64,000 nt of DNA from Spirosoma sp. SC4-14 (GCF_037201965.1 NZ_CP147518.1:1983001-2047000); one strand, 5' to 3'. Numbered from the stretch's first letter, positions 27,001 to 34,590 are shown. The notes: generated by a model not told the origin, from the sequence alone. Translations and numbers: made by a program.

Positions 27001-27205
27001 GAGGGATCAGTCCTGCTTTTACGAGGGATGATTTACCACTGCCCGACGAACCCACGATGGCTAAAAAACGTGAATAGGTAAGTTTTTCTTTCAGGTCACG
27101 AATCTGATTGTCGCGCCCAAAGAAGAGGTAGGAGTCTTCGCGTTCGAAGCTCCTTAGCCCCGGAAAGGGATTGGTATAGGCGACTTTATTATAAACTTCA
27201 ATCAT
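24041..27205 (-). CDS. nSTAND1 NTPase with membrane segment, coiled coil and WD40 propeller
   Basis: The 1054-residue protein opens with NPFPGLRSFEREDSYLFFGR, the usual start of nSTAND1 proteins. Walker A is VGSSGSGKSSLVK (51-63) and Walker B is LMIVIDQFEELF (D146). Winged-helix and helical parts follow to about 480. One membrane segment (about 490-512, LGIGALISLLFLIVSAVL) leads into a long Glu/Gln/Ala-rich coiled coil (about 515-650). WD40 repeats fill the rest (e.g. ASGSDDGTVKLWDY, FLASCSADWSMHIWDY). STAND proteins assemble on ligand binding and serve as signal hubs or defence sensors. Its place beside the RsbW/STAS genes favours signalling here. Confidence 0.9.
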   Translation of the reverse strand: MIEVYNKVAYTNPFPGLRSFEREDSYLFFGRDNQIRDLKEKLTYSRFLAIVGSSGSGKSSLVKAGLIPHLVDSGLASSRNRWQIVFFNPEATPIHNFARALYQTFSETNRQFATSFTPEAIESLLRSDPNAIVDWYRDTNLMIVIDQFEELFRYQQTEINRVEVTSFINLILDASSRQDYEAYVVLTMRSDYLDDCTDYEGLTEAINHGYYLLPKMNKDEIRQAITTPIHVMGASISDALITRILRDIGDKADQLPILQHALMRTWNHWQLNRTASNLIDIANYEAIGTMQKAITLHAEEVYADLADEKSQRAVEKLFKALIVLGEGDAGVIRPASVESLTAITGVAHYLLIDVLNRFREPGVAFLTPIVTVHADPDLIIDISHERIMNLWDRLQTWVKEETESAKFYKQVSSSAMLYHEGKTGLWANPELQIGLKWLAENRPTQAWANRYDPYLERAVNFLEYSRDQFDFDTRNKEQRQKNELRRARFFAIFLGIGALISLLFLIVSAVLRTQAKQSEEEALAEKKIALFERNRAEEQTREAVTQKKIAEQQEIIAEQQRRLTEEQRVIAVREQQTADEKRKEAEAARSIAVEEQKRANVARQEAEKQRQQAQLAQQYAELQKGRAQESQKEAESQRTRAVSAQKFAEQQRGKAIARSVAIQSYQMSETNQNDLPALLALEAYNLNVKNGGQTDNPDIFNALAKAADTRTVLRKHTDIVRTVAIQPGSNDQVIASGSDDGTVKLWDYTHPAQPLRSFNTPGKNSDGIRAVAFGKDGKILYGASEKGIIYRWETSQATGKPTAVKANSGPIQALLFSDDFSQLIAVGSNGHISLWNPGTNRLDSLRSVYTGLPIYCARMPPDGKQLVCGSNNSRIVRFDLTDLKKPPVVINRREFGNRITALAFSPDGKQLITGNAGGQIYAWTISNNTLSEFGSLLSGRHTSTVNDIAFSPNGKFLASCSADWSMHIWDYSNLSQQQQPIVINDFDSWVMSIRFTSDNKRLIASSADKTIRVRNVNTADLYAELTRKVKRNLTAEEWDKYIGKDIPYENVKPE

Positions 27206-27238
27206 GTCGTATTCCTGTACTCACCACAACCTGCCTAC

Positions 27239-27664
27239 TCACGCATTGCTCGTTTTTACGATAAAAATGTTCCGGTTCCGGTTATTGATAAACTCATAGT
27301 TGAACTCGTCTACAGCATTGACCGTCAGGTGAATACCCATGCCGCCGATTGGTCGTTCTTCGAGCGGTTTGGCGAAGAAGTCCTCGTTGGGGAGTTCACG
27401 CTTGAGAGGGTCGAAAGGAACGGCTTCATCTTCCAGAATGACACGAAGGGTATCGTCGGTATGTTCAACCAGCACATCAACGGGGCCTTCGGTACCTGTC
27501 TCCTCATAGCCATGTACAATTATGTTGGTGGCAATCTCATCAATGGCCAGCATGAGATTGTAAGCGGCTTTTTTTGACAAGCCTGCCTGCAGAGATGCAT
27601 CTTTGACCACCTGCCGGATACCTGCGAGTGAATCGAGCGTACCCGGAAACGTTTTACGTTCCAT
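27239..27664 (-). CDS. RsbW-type serine kinase / anti-sigma-like ATPase
   Basis: The 141-residue protein is a stand-alone GHKL ATPase of the RsbW/SpoIIAB class. The N box is LAIDEIATNIIVHGY (E43, N47), the G1 region is LEDEAVPFDP and the G2 loop is RPIGGMGIHL (107-110). It probably phosphorylates the Ser of the STAS proteins encoded upstream (27892-28206 and 30433-30771), opposed by the receiver-phosphatase (12253-13425). Members of this class can also bind a sigma factor, but no sigma-B-like gene is in the window. It lies 33 bp upstream of the nSTAND-WD40 gene on the same strand. Confidence 0.9.
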   Translation of the reverse strand: MERKTFPGTLDSLAGIRQVVKDASLQAGLSKKAAYNLMLAIDEIATNIIVHGYEETGTEGPVDVLVEHTDDTLRVILEDEAVPFDPLKRELPNEDFFAKPLEERPIGGMGIHLTVNAVDEFNYEFINNRNRNIFIVKTSNA

Positions 27665-27739
27665 CAGTATGGGGTTGAAATGGTTTGCAAACCCGGATTG
27701 GGGTAGTGGGAAATAATTCGCTGAACTATGGCTTAGGGG

Positions 27740-27810
27740 AAGTTGTCAGTTTACAGGGCTTCGCAAAAGCCGGGACCCGAACAAACGAAGCCCCCTGTAA
27801 ACCGACAACT
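27740..27810. repeat. Intergenic palindrome, divergent member of family A
   Basis: AGTTGTCAGTTTACAGGGCTTCG on the left pairs with CGAAGCCCCCTGTAAACCGACAACT on the right around a ~22-bp loop. The GTTTAC core and terminal GTTG recall family A but the inner bases differ. It occupies the gap between the STAS gene and the RsbW-type gene. Confidence 0.7.
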
Positions 27811-27891
27811 ATTTCCGATCAGTACCCACCTTTAACCGTGCCACAGTCAGGCGAATACGTTCCCACCGGGCCGAACTCGAGCGGTTCGGCC

Positions 27892-28206
27892 CTAGAGGTA
27901 CTGATCCACGATATTGACGCTGTGTAGCAGGCCGGTTTTATCCAGCGTATCGAGAACGGCTTCCTGGGGCTTCACGATGAAAATAGCCAGATTGGTACCC
28001 ATTTTCTGTTTGGCGAAAATGAGTACGCGCAACCCCGCCGATGAAATGAACGAGAGATTTTCTACGAAAAGAACGAGTTCATCGGGCGATTCGGCCGCCA
28101 TTTTTTCAATCTCTTTCTGAAACTCCCGTGCCGACAGCGAATCGATTTCGCCTACCAGCGTGATTTTGGCGATTTTTTTTGCTTCGGCCAGTATTTGAAA
28201 ACTCAT
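27892..28206 (-). CDS. STAS-domain anti-anti-sigma-like protein
   Basis: This 104-residue protein is a single STAS domain. The phosphorylation loop FISSAGLRVL aligns with FMDSSGLGV of SpoIIAA, making Ser56 the expected acceptor; the following Thr/Ser is Ala57. The N-terminal strand KITLVGEIDSLSA is typical. It is the presumed substrate of the RsbW-type kinase just downstream and of the SpoIIE-type phosphatase at 12253-13425. It lies downstream of glgX on the same strand, with a palindrome in between. Confidence 0.9.
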   Translation of the reverse strand: MSFQILAEAKKIAKITLVGEIDSLSAREFQKEIEKMAAESPDELVLFVENLSFISSAGLRVLIFAKQKMGTNLAIFIVKPQEAVLDTLDKTGLLHSVNIVDQYL

Positions 28207-28246
28207 AATAATGCTTGGTTTTGAGGGTGAAAAAAGAATGATAAAT

Positions 28247-28303
28247 GATGAGTTATGAATGATAGAGAAAAAACGATAGGACTATAATCATTTATAACTC
28301 ATC
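28247..28303. repeat. Intergenic palindrome between glgX and STAS gene
   Basis: GATGAGTTATGAATGAT (28247-28263) pairs with ATCATTTATAACTCATC (28287-28303). The arms are near-perfect inverted repeats of 17 bp around a 23-bp loop. The sequence is unrelated to family A. It could slow RNA decay or attenuate transcription between the two genes. Confidence 0.7.
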
Positions 28304-28312
28304 CTTGTGCGC

Positions 28313-30430
28313 TTATTTTCCAATCAGGATTACAACACTTCGGGCGCCAACCAAAAAGTCGGACTGATTTGCCAGTAGTGCTTCTTTGCCATTTTCGTAG
28401 ATGTCGGCCGAAGCAGGCATGTCCGTATTGGCAAACAGATACCACTTTTTCTCGGGTGGCAGGGCTGGTAACTCGAAATGAAGCCCACCCCAGAACATAT
28501 TCATGGCAACATAAATCATGTCGTCTTTCACAATACCCTGCTTGGCATGGTCGCCACAGAGCAGAAACGCAAATGATCGACTGTATTGCGACCGGTCGCA
28601 GTTCCAGGCTTTTACGCCGTGGAAACTAATGTCGGGGTAGCCACTGCCTTTGTAATCCCAATACTGAAAATGCGTTGGGCTACGCAGAACTGGGTGCGAA
28701 CGCCGAAAATGAATCATGTTTCGGGCAAAATTGTACAGATCGGCATTAGCCTCTACCTGATCCCAGTTAAACCAGTTCAGGTCATTGTCCTGGCAGTAGG
28801 TATTGTTGTTGCCTTTCTGTGTCCGACCAACTTCGTCGCCCATGAGCAGCATCGGAACGCCCTGACTCACCAGCAGGATAGCGAGCGAATTCTTGATCTG
28901 TTTGTGGCGCAGGAAATTGATGGCCGGGTCGTCGGTTTCGCCTTCCCAGCCGCAGTTCCAGGAGTTGTTATCATTGGCGCCGTCGTTGTTGTTTTCGCCA
29001 TTTGCCTCGTTGTGTTTCTCATTATAGGCAAACAGGTCGTAGAGCGAAAAACCGTCGTGGCAGGTAATGAAATTGATGCTGGCCGTTGGTCCACGCTGAT
29101 GATAGAGGTCGGGCGAGCCCATAACCCGCTGAATCATGCCTCCAACTTCGCCCGGATCGCTTTTCAGGAATTTACGCACACTATCGCGGTATTTGCCATT
29201 CCACTCGGCCCAGCGTCCGTAGGCCGGGAACGATCCTACCTGATAAAGACCACCCGCATCCCAGGCTTCGGCAACAAGTTTACATTTGGCCAGAATGGGG
29301 TCGGAGGCCAGCGATTCCAGCAGGGGTGGGTTGCTCAGTGGGCTACCATCCTGAGCGCGTCCGAGAATGGCTGCCAGATCGAAGCGGAATCCGTCGATAT
29401 GGTATTCCGACGCCCAGTAACGCAGGCAGTCGAGTACCATGTTTCGAACCACAGGGTTATTACAGTTGAGCGTATTGCCTGTTCCCGAAAAGTTAAAATA
29501 ATAGCCTTCGGGCGTAAGCATGTAATACGTCTTGTTGTCGATACCCCGGAACGAAATGGTAGGTCCCCGGTGGTCGCCCTCGGCAGTGTGGTTAAATACC
29601 ACATCGAGCATGACTTCAATGCCATTTTTGTGCAGGTCTTTAATGAGCGTTTTCAGCTCGTCGACCTGCATACCAAATTTTCCGGTAGCGGCATAGCCTG
29701 CCTTGGGTGAGAAAAAGTTTACGGTACTATAGCCCCAGTAGTTGAGCAGCACTTCGCCCGTTGTTGGACTTTCGCGGCTGTTTTCCCACTCATCAAATTC
29801 GTAGATCGGTAGTAGCTCAACACAGTTTATTCCCAGTTCTTTCAGATACGGAATTTTGGCCCGCAGCCCACTGAATGTTCCCGGATTTTTGACCTTTGAC
29901 GTTGGGTGTTGCGTAAACCCACGAACGTGCATTTCGTAGATGACCAGATCTTCGATCGGTGTTTCGAGCGGGTGATCGTGTTCCCAGTCGAAGTCTTCGA
30001 ACGCCAGGCGGGAACGATAGGGGTAGATGTTGTCCCAGTTTGGTTTTGCCAGCCACGTATCGCGTCCACCGATCACTTTCGCGTAGGGATCGCTCAGAAT
30101 AATTGATTTGTTGAACCGATGTCCGGCCGTTGGATTGTAGGGCCCATCCATTCGGTAGCCATACTCCAGCCGTTCGTAGTCGAGTTCAAAAACAATCATG
30201 CTGTAGACATTGCCAATGCGAAACTCGTCGGGAAACGGAATTTCGACAAAAGGCTCGTCGGCCCCCCGTTCAAAAAGTACGAGTGTGCAATTGGTAGCAG
30301 CACTGGAGAAAATGCTGAAATTAACTCCGTTGGCTACCATTGTGGCACCGAACGGCAACGTATGACCACGCCTGAACTTAATGCCCTGGTGTTCGTGAGT
30401 CGGGTAATAATCGATCCGATTATCGAGCAT
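28313..30430 (-). CDS. glgX: Glycogen debranching enzyme / isoamylase-type
   Basis: The 705-residue protein is a GH13 debranching enzyme of the GlgX/TreX group. An N-terminal CBM48-like domain (about 18-120, GHTLPFGATMVANGVNFSIF) precedes the TIM barrel. Catalytic motifs are visible: DVVFNHTAEGD, the nucleophile in DGFRFDLAAILGR, the acid in VAEAWDAGG and the transition-state stabiliser in ITCHDGFSLYDL. It removes alpha-1,6 branches from glycogen in the cytoplasm. The start is 2 bp after the stop of the upstream STAS gene, so the two are tightly linked. No other glycogen genes (glgA, glgB, glgC, glgP) are nearby, which argues for a regulatory linkage. Confidence 0.93.
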   Translation of the reverse strand: MLDNRIDYYPTHEHQGIKFRRGHTLPFGATMVANGVNFSIFSSAATNCTLVLFERGADEPFVEIPFPDEFRIGNVYSMIVFELDYERLEYGYRMDGPYNPTAGHRFNKSIILSDPYAKVIGGRDTWLAKPNWDNIYPYRSRLAFEDFDWEHDHPLETPIEDLVIYEMHVRGFTQHPTSKVKNPGTFSGLRAKIPYLKELGINCVELLPIYEFDEWENSRESPTTGEVLLNYWGYSTVNFFSPKAGYAATGKFGMQVDELKTLIKDLHKNGIEVMLDVVFNHTAEGDHRGPTISFRGIDNKTYYMLTPEGYYFNFSGTGNTLNCNNPVVRNMVLDCLRYWASEYHIDGFRFDLAAILGRAQDGSPLSNPPLLESLASDPILAKCKLVAEAWDAGGLYQVGSFPAYGRWAEWNGKYRDSVRKFLKSDPGEVGGMIQRVMGSPDLYHQRGPTASINFITCHDGFSLYDLFAYNEKHNEANGENNNDGANDNNSWNCGWEGETDDPAINFLRHKQIKNSLAILLVSQGVPMLLMGDEVGRTQKGNNNTYCQDNDLNWFNWDQVEANADLYNFARNMIHFRRSHPVLRSPTHFQYWDYKGSGYPDISFHGVKAWNCDRSQYSRSFAFLLCGDHAKQGIVKDDMIYVAMNMFWGGLHFELPALPPEKKWYLFANTDMPASADIYENGKEALLANQSDFLVGARSVVILIGK

Positions 30431-30432
30431 AA

Positions 30433-30771
30433 TTACGCTGCTTTAAGGGTTTTTATGCCTTCTTCCAGGGTTTCGGCCGTAATGAAAAACGACAGGAAAC
30501 CCGTGTTTGCCATAATATCCAGAATCTCTTCCGAGGTGCCTACCAGTACGACTTTGCCATTCTGCGCTTTTATCTGCCGATAAATCATCAGCAGTACCCG
30601 CAAGCCCGCACTCGACAGAAAATCGACATTGGACAGGTTGATAATGGCTGCGCTTTTACCCTGAATGGCAGCGATGGCATTTCGTTCAAACTCGGGTGCA
30701 GTTTTGCTGTCGATGCTGCCGGTTGCTTCTATAACGGTGATGTCATCAACCGTGCTGGACGTTACATTCAT
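30433..30771 (-). CDS. STAS-domain anti-anti-sigma-like protein (second copy)
   Basis: This 112-residue STAS protein has the loop FLSSAGLRVLL, with Ser54 as the expected phosphorylation site, and an N-terminal strand ITVIEATGSIDSKTAPEFE. It is clearly related to, but different from, the STAS protein at 27892-28206. Two antagonists for one visible RsbW-type kinase allow branched or sequential switching. Its stop codon is 2 bp before the glgX start, so the pair is almost certainly translated from one message and may be physically linked in function. Confidence 0.9.
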   Translation of the reverse strand: MNVTSSTVDDITVIEATGSIDSKTAPEFERNAIAAIQGKSAAIINLSNVDFLSSAGLRVLLMIYRQIKAQNGKVVLVGTSEEILDIMANTGFLSFFITAETLEEGIKTLKAA

Positions 30772-30805
30772 GCCTGTATAAAGTTTGAAAAGTTGAAGTT
30801 TAGGC

Positions 30806-30834
30806 GTTGCTGGTTGATTGGAGCAACCAGCAAC
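30806..30834. repeat. 11-bp perfect hairpin between AGE epimerase and STAS genes
   Basis: GTTGCTGGTTG (30806-30816) pairs exactly with CAACCAGCAAC (30824-30834) around a 7-base loop. On the minus strand no T-run follows, so it is more likely an RNA-processing or stability element than a terminator. Confidence 0.65.
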
Positions 30835-30839
30835 AAGTC

Positions 30840-32738
30840 CTATTGAACCGGAGTGAGTAATACTTTCACCCGTACCTGCTCACCGGAGTCGGGCAGTTTA
30901 ACGGTCAGTCCCTGCGCGTCGAAATCCTGGTAGGGTTCGTCGTTGATGTAGCATTCGCTGATGTATACGCTACCCTGAGGCAGAATGTCCGGCGATACGT
31001 GCAGGATTCCATCTTTGAACGAATCGGGGTATGGCTTAAAGTAGAAGTATGTTGGCTGCTTCGTAATCAGCAGGTTAACATAAACCGTCGACAGGTAGCA
31101 AAGCTCCGTGCTGTGGTAAGCACTCATCGAGTGGCTACCTTTGAAGCGTTCGGTTCCCATCAGATAGGGCATACCGTTTGAGAACACGTTGAAGTATACG
31201 CCACCGTCGTCGGTATCGAGGAAGAAGGCGTTGTAGAACGAAGCGGCTTCGCGGGCCTGTTTCTCGTATTCTTTATCGTCCAGCAGACCATGCAGAATCA
31301 TATAGGCCAGAATGGCCTGTTCCTGCTGCCACCAGGCTTTGCGGTCGTGCCAAACAAACTGATGCCGTTTGGTGCTTGGGCTAACAACCCGTTCAACCAC
31401 ATCGTACCAGCCACCCCGCTGTTGGTCAGATCCCGCTTTTGGCATCAATTCAGCGATCTTTTTGGCAAAATCGAGGTATTCCTGTTTCGGCCGGAGTGAT
31501 TGCATCCGCATCAGGTTCCAGGCTATTTTAAGGTTATGCCCAACCACGGCCCGGTTTTGTTGCCAGCCCCAAGTCTGATCCTTACTCCAGTCTTCCATGA
31601 ATTTCTCCTGAACAAACGGGCTGTTTTCGTAGTCCGGGAAATATTTGGTGATCGTGTCGAACGTATATTCCAGGAAGTCGGCGTATTTTTTCTCACCCGT
31701 AGCCAGATACAGATTGATGAGGTAGGCTGGGGCGTGGTCGCCAACTGAGTTCCAGTTTTTACGGGCGCGGTTGTGGGCCAGCGATTCATCGCGCGGATCG
31801 AGACCAATGGGATCGATGTGCGAGAAATAGCCTTCTTTTTCGGTGTCTTTGTAGTAGGTTTCGAAGAGATCGATGGTTTTTTCGATGTCGAACATGATCC
31901 GCTTGTCGCCAGTGATGCGGTAGGTCTGGGTTGGACCCGCCAGCGCATAAATCTGCTCATACATCGGAATCGAGTAGAAATCGTCGCCGAATTCAGACGT
32001 GAGCAGTTTGGTTTCTTTCGCACCGTCTACTTTCACGCCATGGTACCAGTAGATGAGATCGGCATCCTGATCGAAGAAGCGCATGTGTTCGCGGAGGTAT
32101 TCAGTACCTTTTTCGGCTCCTTCCAGAAACGCATCGTTACCGGTCAGCATATAGGCCGAAGCAAACCCGTAAACCATCCGCGAAATGGTATCGGTTTCCT
32201 GGAGGTAATCGCCTTTTTTAGCACCGGCCAGGTGTAGCATCGTCCGATACTTGCTATAGTCGATGGATTCTTCGGGATAGTTGAATTGCCATTTCAGATA
32301 GCTGGATGCAATGGAACTGATCTGATGAATCCACCAGTCCTGACTTTCGTGGCGGTATTGTAAGGGTTTCTGACCCGGAAAAATCATCCATTGCACCTCA
32401 AATACGGGCTCTTCGTTGTCGAGTCCCGGATAAAATGTGCCATAGGCATGAACATACTGCCCTTTCTGCGAAAGCAGTTCGAACATCATTCCTGTTGCAT
32501 CCTGATAGGGCTCGTTTAGATTTCGTACCGACCGGGCGTAGGTGGAGGTGATCAGGTAAAGTTTAAACTGACGACCATCGGATGTTTGGAGAATAAATGC
32601 TTTCTCAGACGGAATAAATTCGACTACATAGCCCGAGATCGTATCTGTAAACGTAAAGTCGATCCGCATATTAGCGGTTCGTGTCGCAGAGGTTAGGCCA
32701 TCGGCACCAGGAGCCACGTTTGTAATATCGGTTGCCAT
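30840..32738 (-). CDS. AGE-family (N-acylglucosamine 2-epimerase-like) protein
   Basis: The 632-residue protein has the alpha6/alpha6-barrel signature of the AGE family in its last ~480 residues, with RARKNWNSVGDHAPAYLINL, QQRGGWYDVVERVV and WHDRKAWWQQEQAILAYMIL. It carries an extra N-terminal domain of about 130 residues (beta-rich, GYVVEFIPSEKAFILQTSDG), so it is much longer than the ~400-residue epimerases. AGE enzymes epimerise or isomerise sugars such as GlcNAc or mannose; the exact reaction is unknown. From memory, an AGE-like protein also neighbours STAS and isoamylase genes in the cyanobacterial icfG region. Confidence 0.85.
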   Translation of the reverse strand: MATDITNVAPGADGLTSATRTANMRIDFTFTDTISGYVVEFIPSEKAFILQTSDGRQFKLYLITSTYARSVRNLNEPYQDATGMMFELLSQKGQYVHAYGTFYPGLDNEEPVFEVQWMIFPGQKPLQYRHESQDWWIHQISSIASSYLKWQFNYPEESIDYSKYRTMLHLAGAKKGDYLQETDTISRMVYGFASAYMLTGNDAFLEGAEKGTEYLREHMRFFDQDADLIYWYHGVKVDGAKETKLLTSEFGDDFYSIPMYEQIYALAGPTQTYRITGDKRIMFDIEKTIDLFETYYKDTEKEGYFSHIDPIGLDPRDESLAHNRARKNWNSVGDHAPAYLINLYLATGEKKYADFLEYTFDTITKYFPDYENSPFVQEKFMEDWSKDQTWGWQQNRAVVGHNLKIAWNLMRMQSLRPKQEYLDFAKKIAELMPKAGSDQQRGGWYDVVERVVSPSTKRHQFVWHDRKAWWQQEQAILAYMILHGLLDDKEYEKQAREAASFYNAFFLDTDDGGVYFNVFSNGMPYLMGTERFKGSHSMSAYHSTELCYLSTVYVNLLITKQPTYFYFKPYPDSFKDGILHVSPDILPQGSVYISECYINDEPYQDFDAQGLTVKLPDSGEQVRVKVLLTPVQ

Positions 32739-32779
32739 AAATGCTTGATTGGGGTTTGGTTAGTTTTCAGTTTTCGGTT

Positions 32780-32843
32780 TCTGGTTTACGGTTGTGCTGC
32801 ATAAGAAGGAAGTATGCTCACAGGTGGAGCAACCGTAAACCAT
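32780..32843. repeat. Intergenic palindrome, family A, copy 2
   Basis: GGTTTACGGTTG near 32783-32794 pairs with CAACCGTAAACC (32830-32841). The loop carries GCTGCATA and TATGC. It sits between the VOC protein gene and the AGE-family gene. Confidence 0.75.
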
Positions 32844-32849
32844 ACACCC

Positions 32850-33263
32850 TTATGCTACTTCGTCGGTATAGCCCTGGCTAATCTCGACGATATTGCCATC
32901 GAGATCTTTGATCCAGACGGTTTTCCAGCCTGGAATGAAATCGCTGAAATCGAGTGGGCCGAGGGTAATGTCGGCAGCCGAACCCATAGCCTGTATGGTT
33001 GCCTCAATATCATCGACCTGAAAAGCCAGATGCCGGATACCCGAATAGTGGGGGCCATCGTTGGTAGCCGCCGGTAATCCCGGTTTTTCGGCATCGGCCC
33101 GGAACAGTTCCAGATAAACAGGCTGATCGTTTTTTAGAAATACGATCTGGTTATCGTCGCCTAAGGGTATGACCCGAGCCCGCCGGAAACCGAAATGATC
33201 GCTATAGAATTTCTCGGTAGCGATGGGGTCGGTGCAGGACAGTGCGATGTGCGAAAAAATCAT
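32850..33263 (-). CDS. VOC family (glyoxalase-like) protein
   Basis: The 137-residue protein has two beta-alpha-beta-beta-beta modules of the vicinal oxygen chelate fold: MIFSHIALSCTDPIATEKFY with H5, and GIRHLAFQVDDIEATIQAM in the second half, followed by KTVWIKDLDGNIVEISQ ending in the conserved Glu. Such proteins are metal-dependent lyases, isomerases or dioxygenases. The reaction is unknown; in this context it could detoxify or rearrange an aldehyde or keto intermediate. It lies between the PfpI-type gene and the AGE gene on the same strand. Confidence 0.85.
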   Translation of the reverse strand: MIFSHIALSCTDPIATEKFYSDHFGFRRARVIPLGDDNQIVFLKNDQPVYLELFRADAEKPGLPAATNDGPHYSGIRHLAFQVDDIEATIQAMGSAADITLGPLDFSDFIPGWKTVWIKDLDGNIVEISQGYTDEVA

Positions 33264-33365
33264 AACTACTCTGTTTACAAATGCGTTGGTGGTTGAGTTA
33301 GGCAGTTGCAGGAATGGTGGGCAAAGGATTCAACACAGTATCATTTGACCCATTTTGTTCAACAG

Positions 33366-33938
33366 TTAATCTGGCGTGGATAACAGTTCGATAATTTTTT
33401 TCGCAAACAGATGGGCATGCCCTCCCGAACGGCCTGTAACCAGATCGCCATCGACAACAACATCTTCGTTTGTGTAGATGGCACCATAAGCTTTGGCATC
33501 GCCAATGAGGTTATTATGGCAAACGAGCGGCCGACCCGCCACCAGTTCAGGAGCTGGAGCTGTTAGCCATAGCCCATGGCAAATGATTCCTTTCAGAACC
33601 GACTTTTCGGCGAAAACACGCTTCAGAAATTCGGTAGCGGGTGGAATCTTCGTAACATCTTCTGTATACCGAAGCCGGTCGGAAACCATGCCCGAAGGCA
33701 CAATAATGGCCGAATAGCTCCGTAGCTCTTCGTCGCTCATGTTCTCGAAACTCTCCCAGCAATCCATCGGCACCTTGTATTCGTGACCGTGGAAGGTGAT
33801 TCGTTCCTGCCCCCATAACCGCGTCAGGAAGTGCAGATCAGCACCTTCCTCGGGGAAGCGATACTTGTAGTAAAAGATTTCGTTTTCGAAGTAGTCGCTC
33901 TCGAAAAGTACCCCGATTTTTTTGCCGATCAGTTTCAT
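33366..33938 (-). CDS. DJ-1/PfpI family protein
   Basis: The 190-residue protein has the PfpI/DJ-1 fold: KKIGVLFESDYFENE at the start, SAIIVPSGMVSDRLRY in the middle, the nucleophile elbow GIICHGLWL with C120 and H121, and DVVVDGDLVTGRSGGHAHLFA near the end. Members act as glyoxalase III, deglycase-type stress proteins or amidases. It is one of two PfpI-family genes in this block (the other is 43245-44072). As I recall, a DJ-1/PfpI gene also accompanies the AGE, STAS and isoamylase genes in the cyanobacterial icfG cluster. Confidence 0.88.
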   Translation of the reverse strand: MKLIGKKIGVLFESDYFENEIFYYKYRFPEEGADLHFLTRLWGQERITFHGHEYKVPMDCWESFENMSDEELRSYSAIIVPSGMVSDRLRYTEDVTKIPPATEFLKRVFAEKSVLKGIICHGLWLTAPAPELVAGRPLVCHNNLIGDAKAYGAIYTNEDVVVDGDLVTGRSGGHAHLFAKKIIELLSTPD

Positions 33939-33967
33939 GTGCTCGTTTGGTTTATGGTCTGTGGTGA

Positions 33968-34051
33968 TTGGTTTATGGTTTTTAGTTTATAGTTGCGCTG
34001 CAACACGTACCTCCTCTCGTGGATAAACCATAAACTAAAAACCATAAACCC
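33968..34051. repeat. Intergenic palindrome, family A, copy 3
   Basis: The left arm around GGTTTATGGTTTTTAGTTTAT (33970-33991) pairs with ATAAACTAAAAACCATAAACC (to 34050). The loop carries GCGCTGC and TACCTCC. It fills the gap between an NTF2-fold gene and the PfpI gene. Confidence 0.85.
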
Positions 34052-34052
34052 A

Positions 34053-34478
34053 TTATAGAGATGCTGACCCTTCGCGGGGAACGAAATCATCAACGACATA
34101 CTTAGTCAGGATGGGCTCGCCCGATGGGCCTGCTTTCAGGCTCCAGGTCTGATAGGCATCGGCGTCGATGCGCTTGCTGGTCGCTTCAGGGGCTGTCCAG
34201 ACGCTGGCTTCCCAGTGAACAACAACCGAAACGGTTGCCGTGTCGCCGTCGATGGTGGCGTCGGCTTTGGTAACGGTGTGTACCTCATCGAAGAACGTAC
34301 GGATTACGCGCTGGTACCAGCTTTCGAAGCCAGCATAGCCATAAACCGTTACCTCTGGGAATACGCATTCCAGCTCATCGTCGGCCAGCAGGGGCAGTAT
34401 TTCAACCATTGGCACGTGAACATCTAATTTGTAATACCAATCGGCAACAAACTTCTGGATAGATTCTTGAGTCAGCAT
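34053..34478 (-). CDS. SnoaL/NTF2-fold protein
   Basis: The 141-residue protein has the cone-like alpha+beta fold of the NTF2/SnoaL superfamily: an N-terminal helix (IQKFVADWYYKLD), then EVTVYGYAGFESWYQRVIRTF and a beta sheet with TATVSVVVHWEASVW. Its pocket residues do not identify a substrate. It is the last of eight NTF2-fold genes in a row, counted in the direction of transcription, and the closest to the PfpI gene. It is more divergent than the ester-cyclase-like members of the array. Confidence 0.75.
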   Translation of the reverse strand: MLTQESIQKFVADWYYKLDVHVPMVEILPLLADDELECVFPEVTVYGYAGFESWYQRVIRTFFDEVHTVTKADATIDGDTATVSVVVHWEASVWTAPEATSKRIDADAYQTWSLKAGPSGEPILTKYVVDDFVPREGSASL

Positions 34479-34510
34479 TGAGTGTTTGGGTTATGAGTGT
34501 TGGGTTGATG

Positions 34511-34590
34511 GTTTACTGTTTTCGGTTTACGGTTGCTCTGCATAGTAGCATACACCTTTCTGTAGCAACGCAACCATAAACCGTAAACCG
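34511..34590. repeat. Intergenic palindrome, family A, copy 4
   Basis: GTTTACTGTTTTCGGTTTACGGTTGC (34511-34536) faces GCAACCATAAACCGTAAACCG (34570-34590). The loop has CTCTGCATAGTAGCATACACC. It separates two NTF2-fold genes. Confidence 0.8.

Noticed and set aside
28586..29710. 374-codon open frame on the plus strand
   Set aside because: It is opposite glgX, whose catalytic motifs are all intact on the other strand. The predicted protein has no recognisable features.
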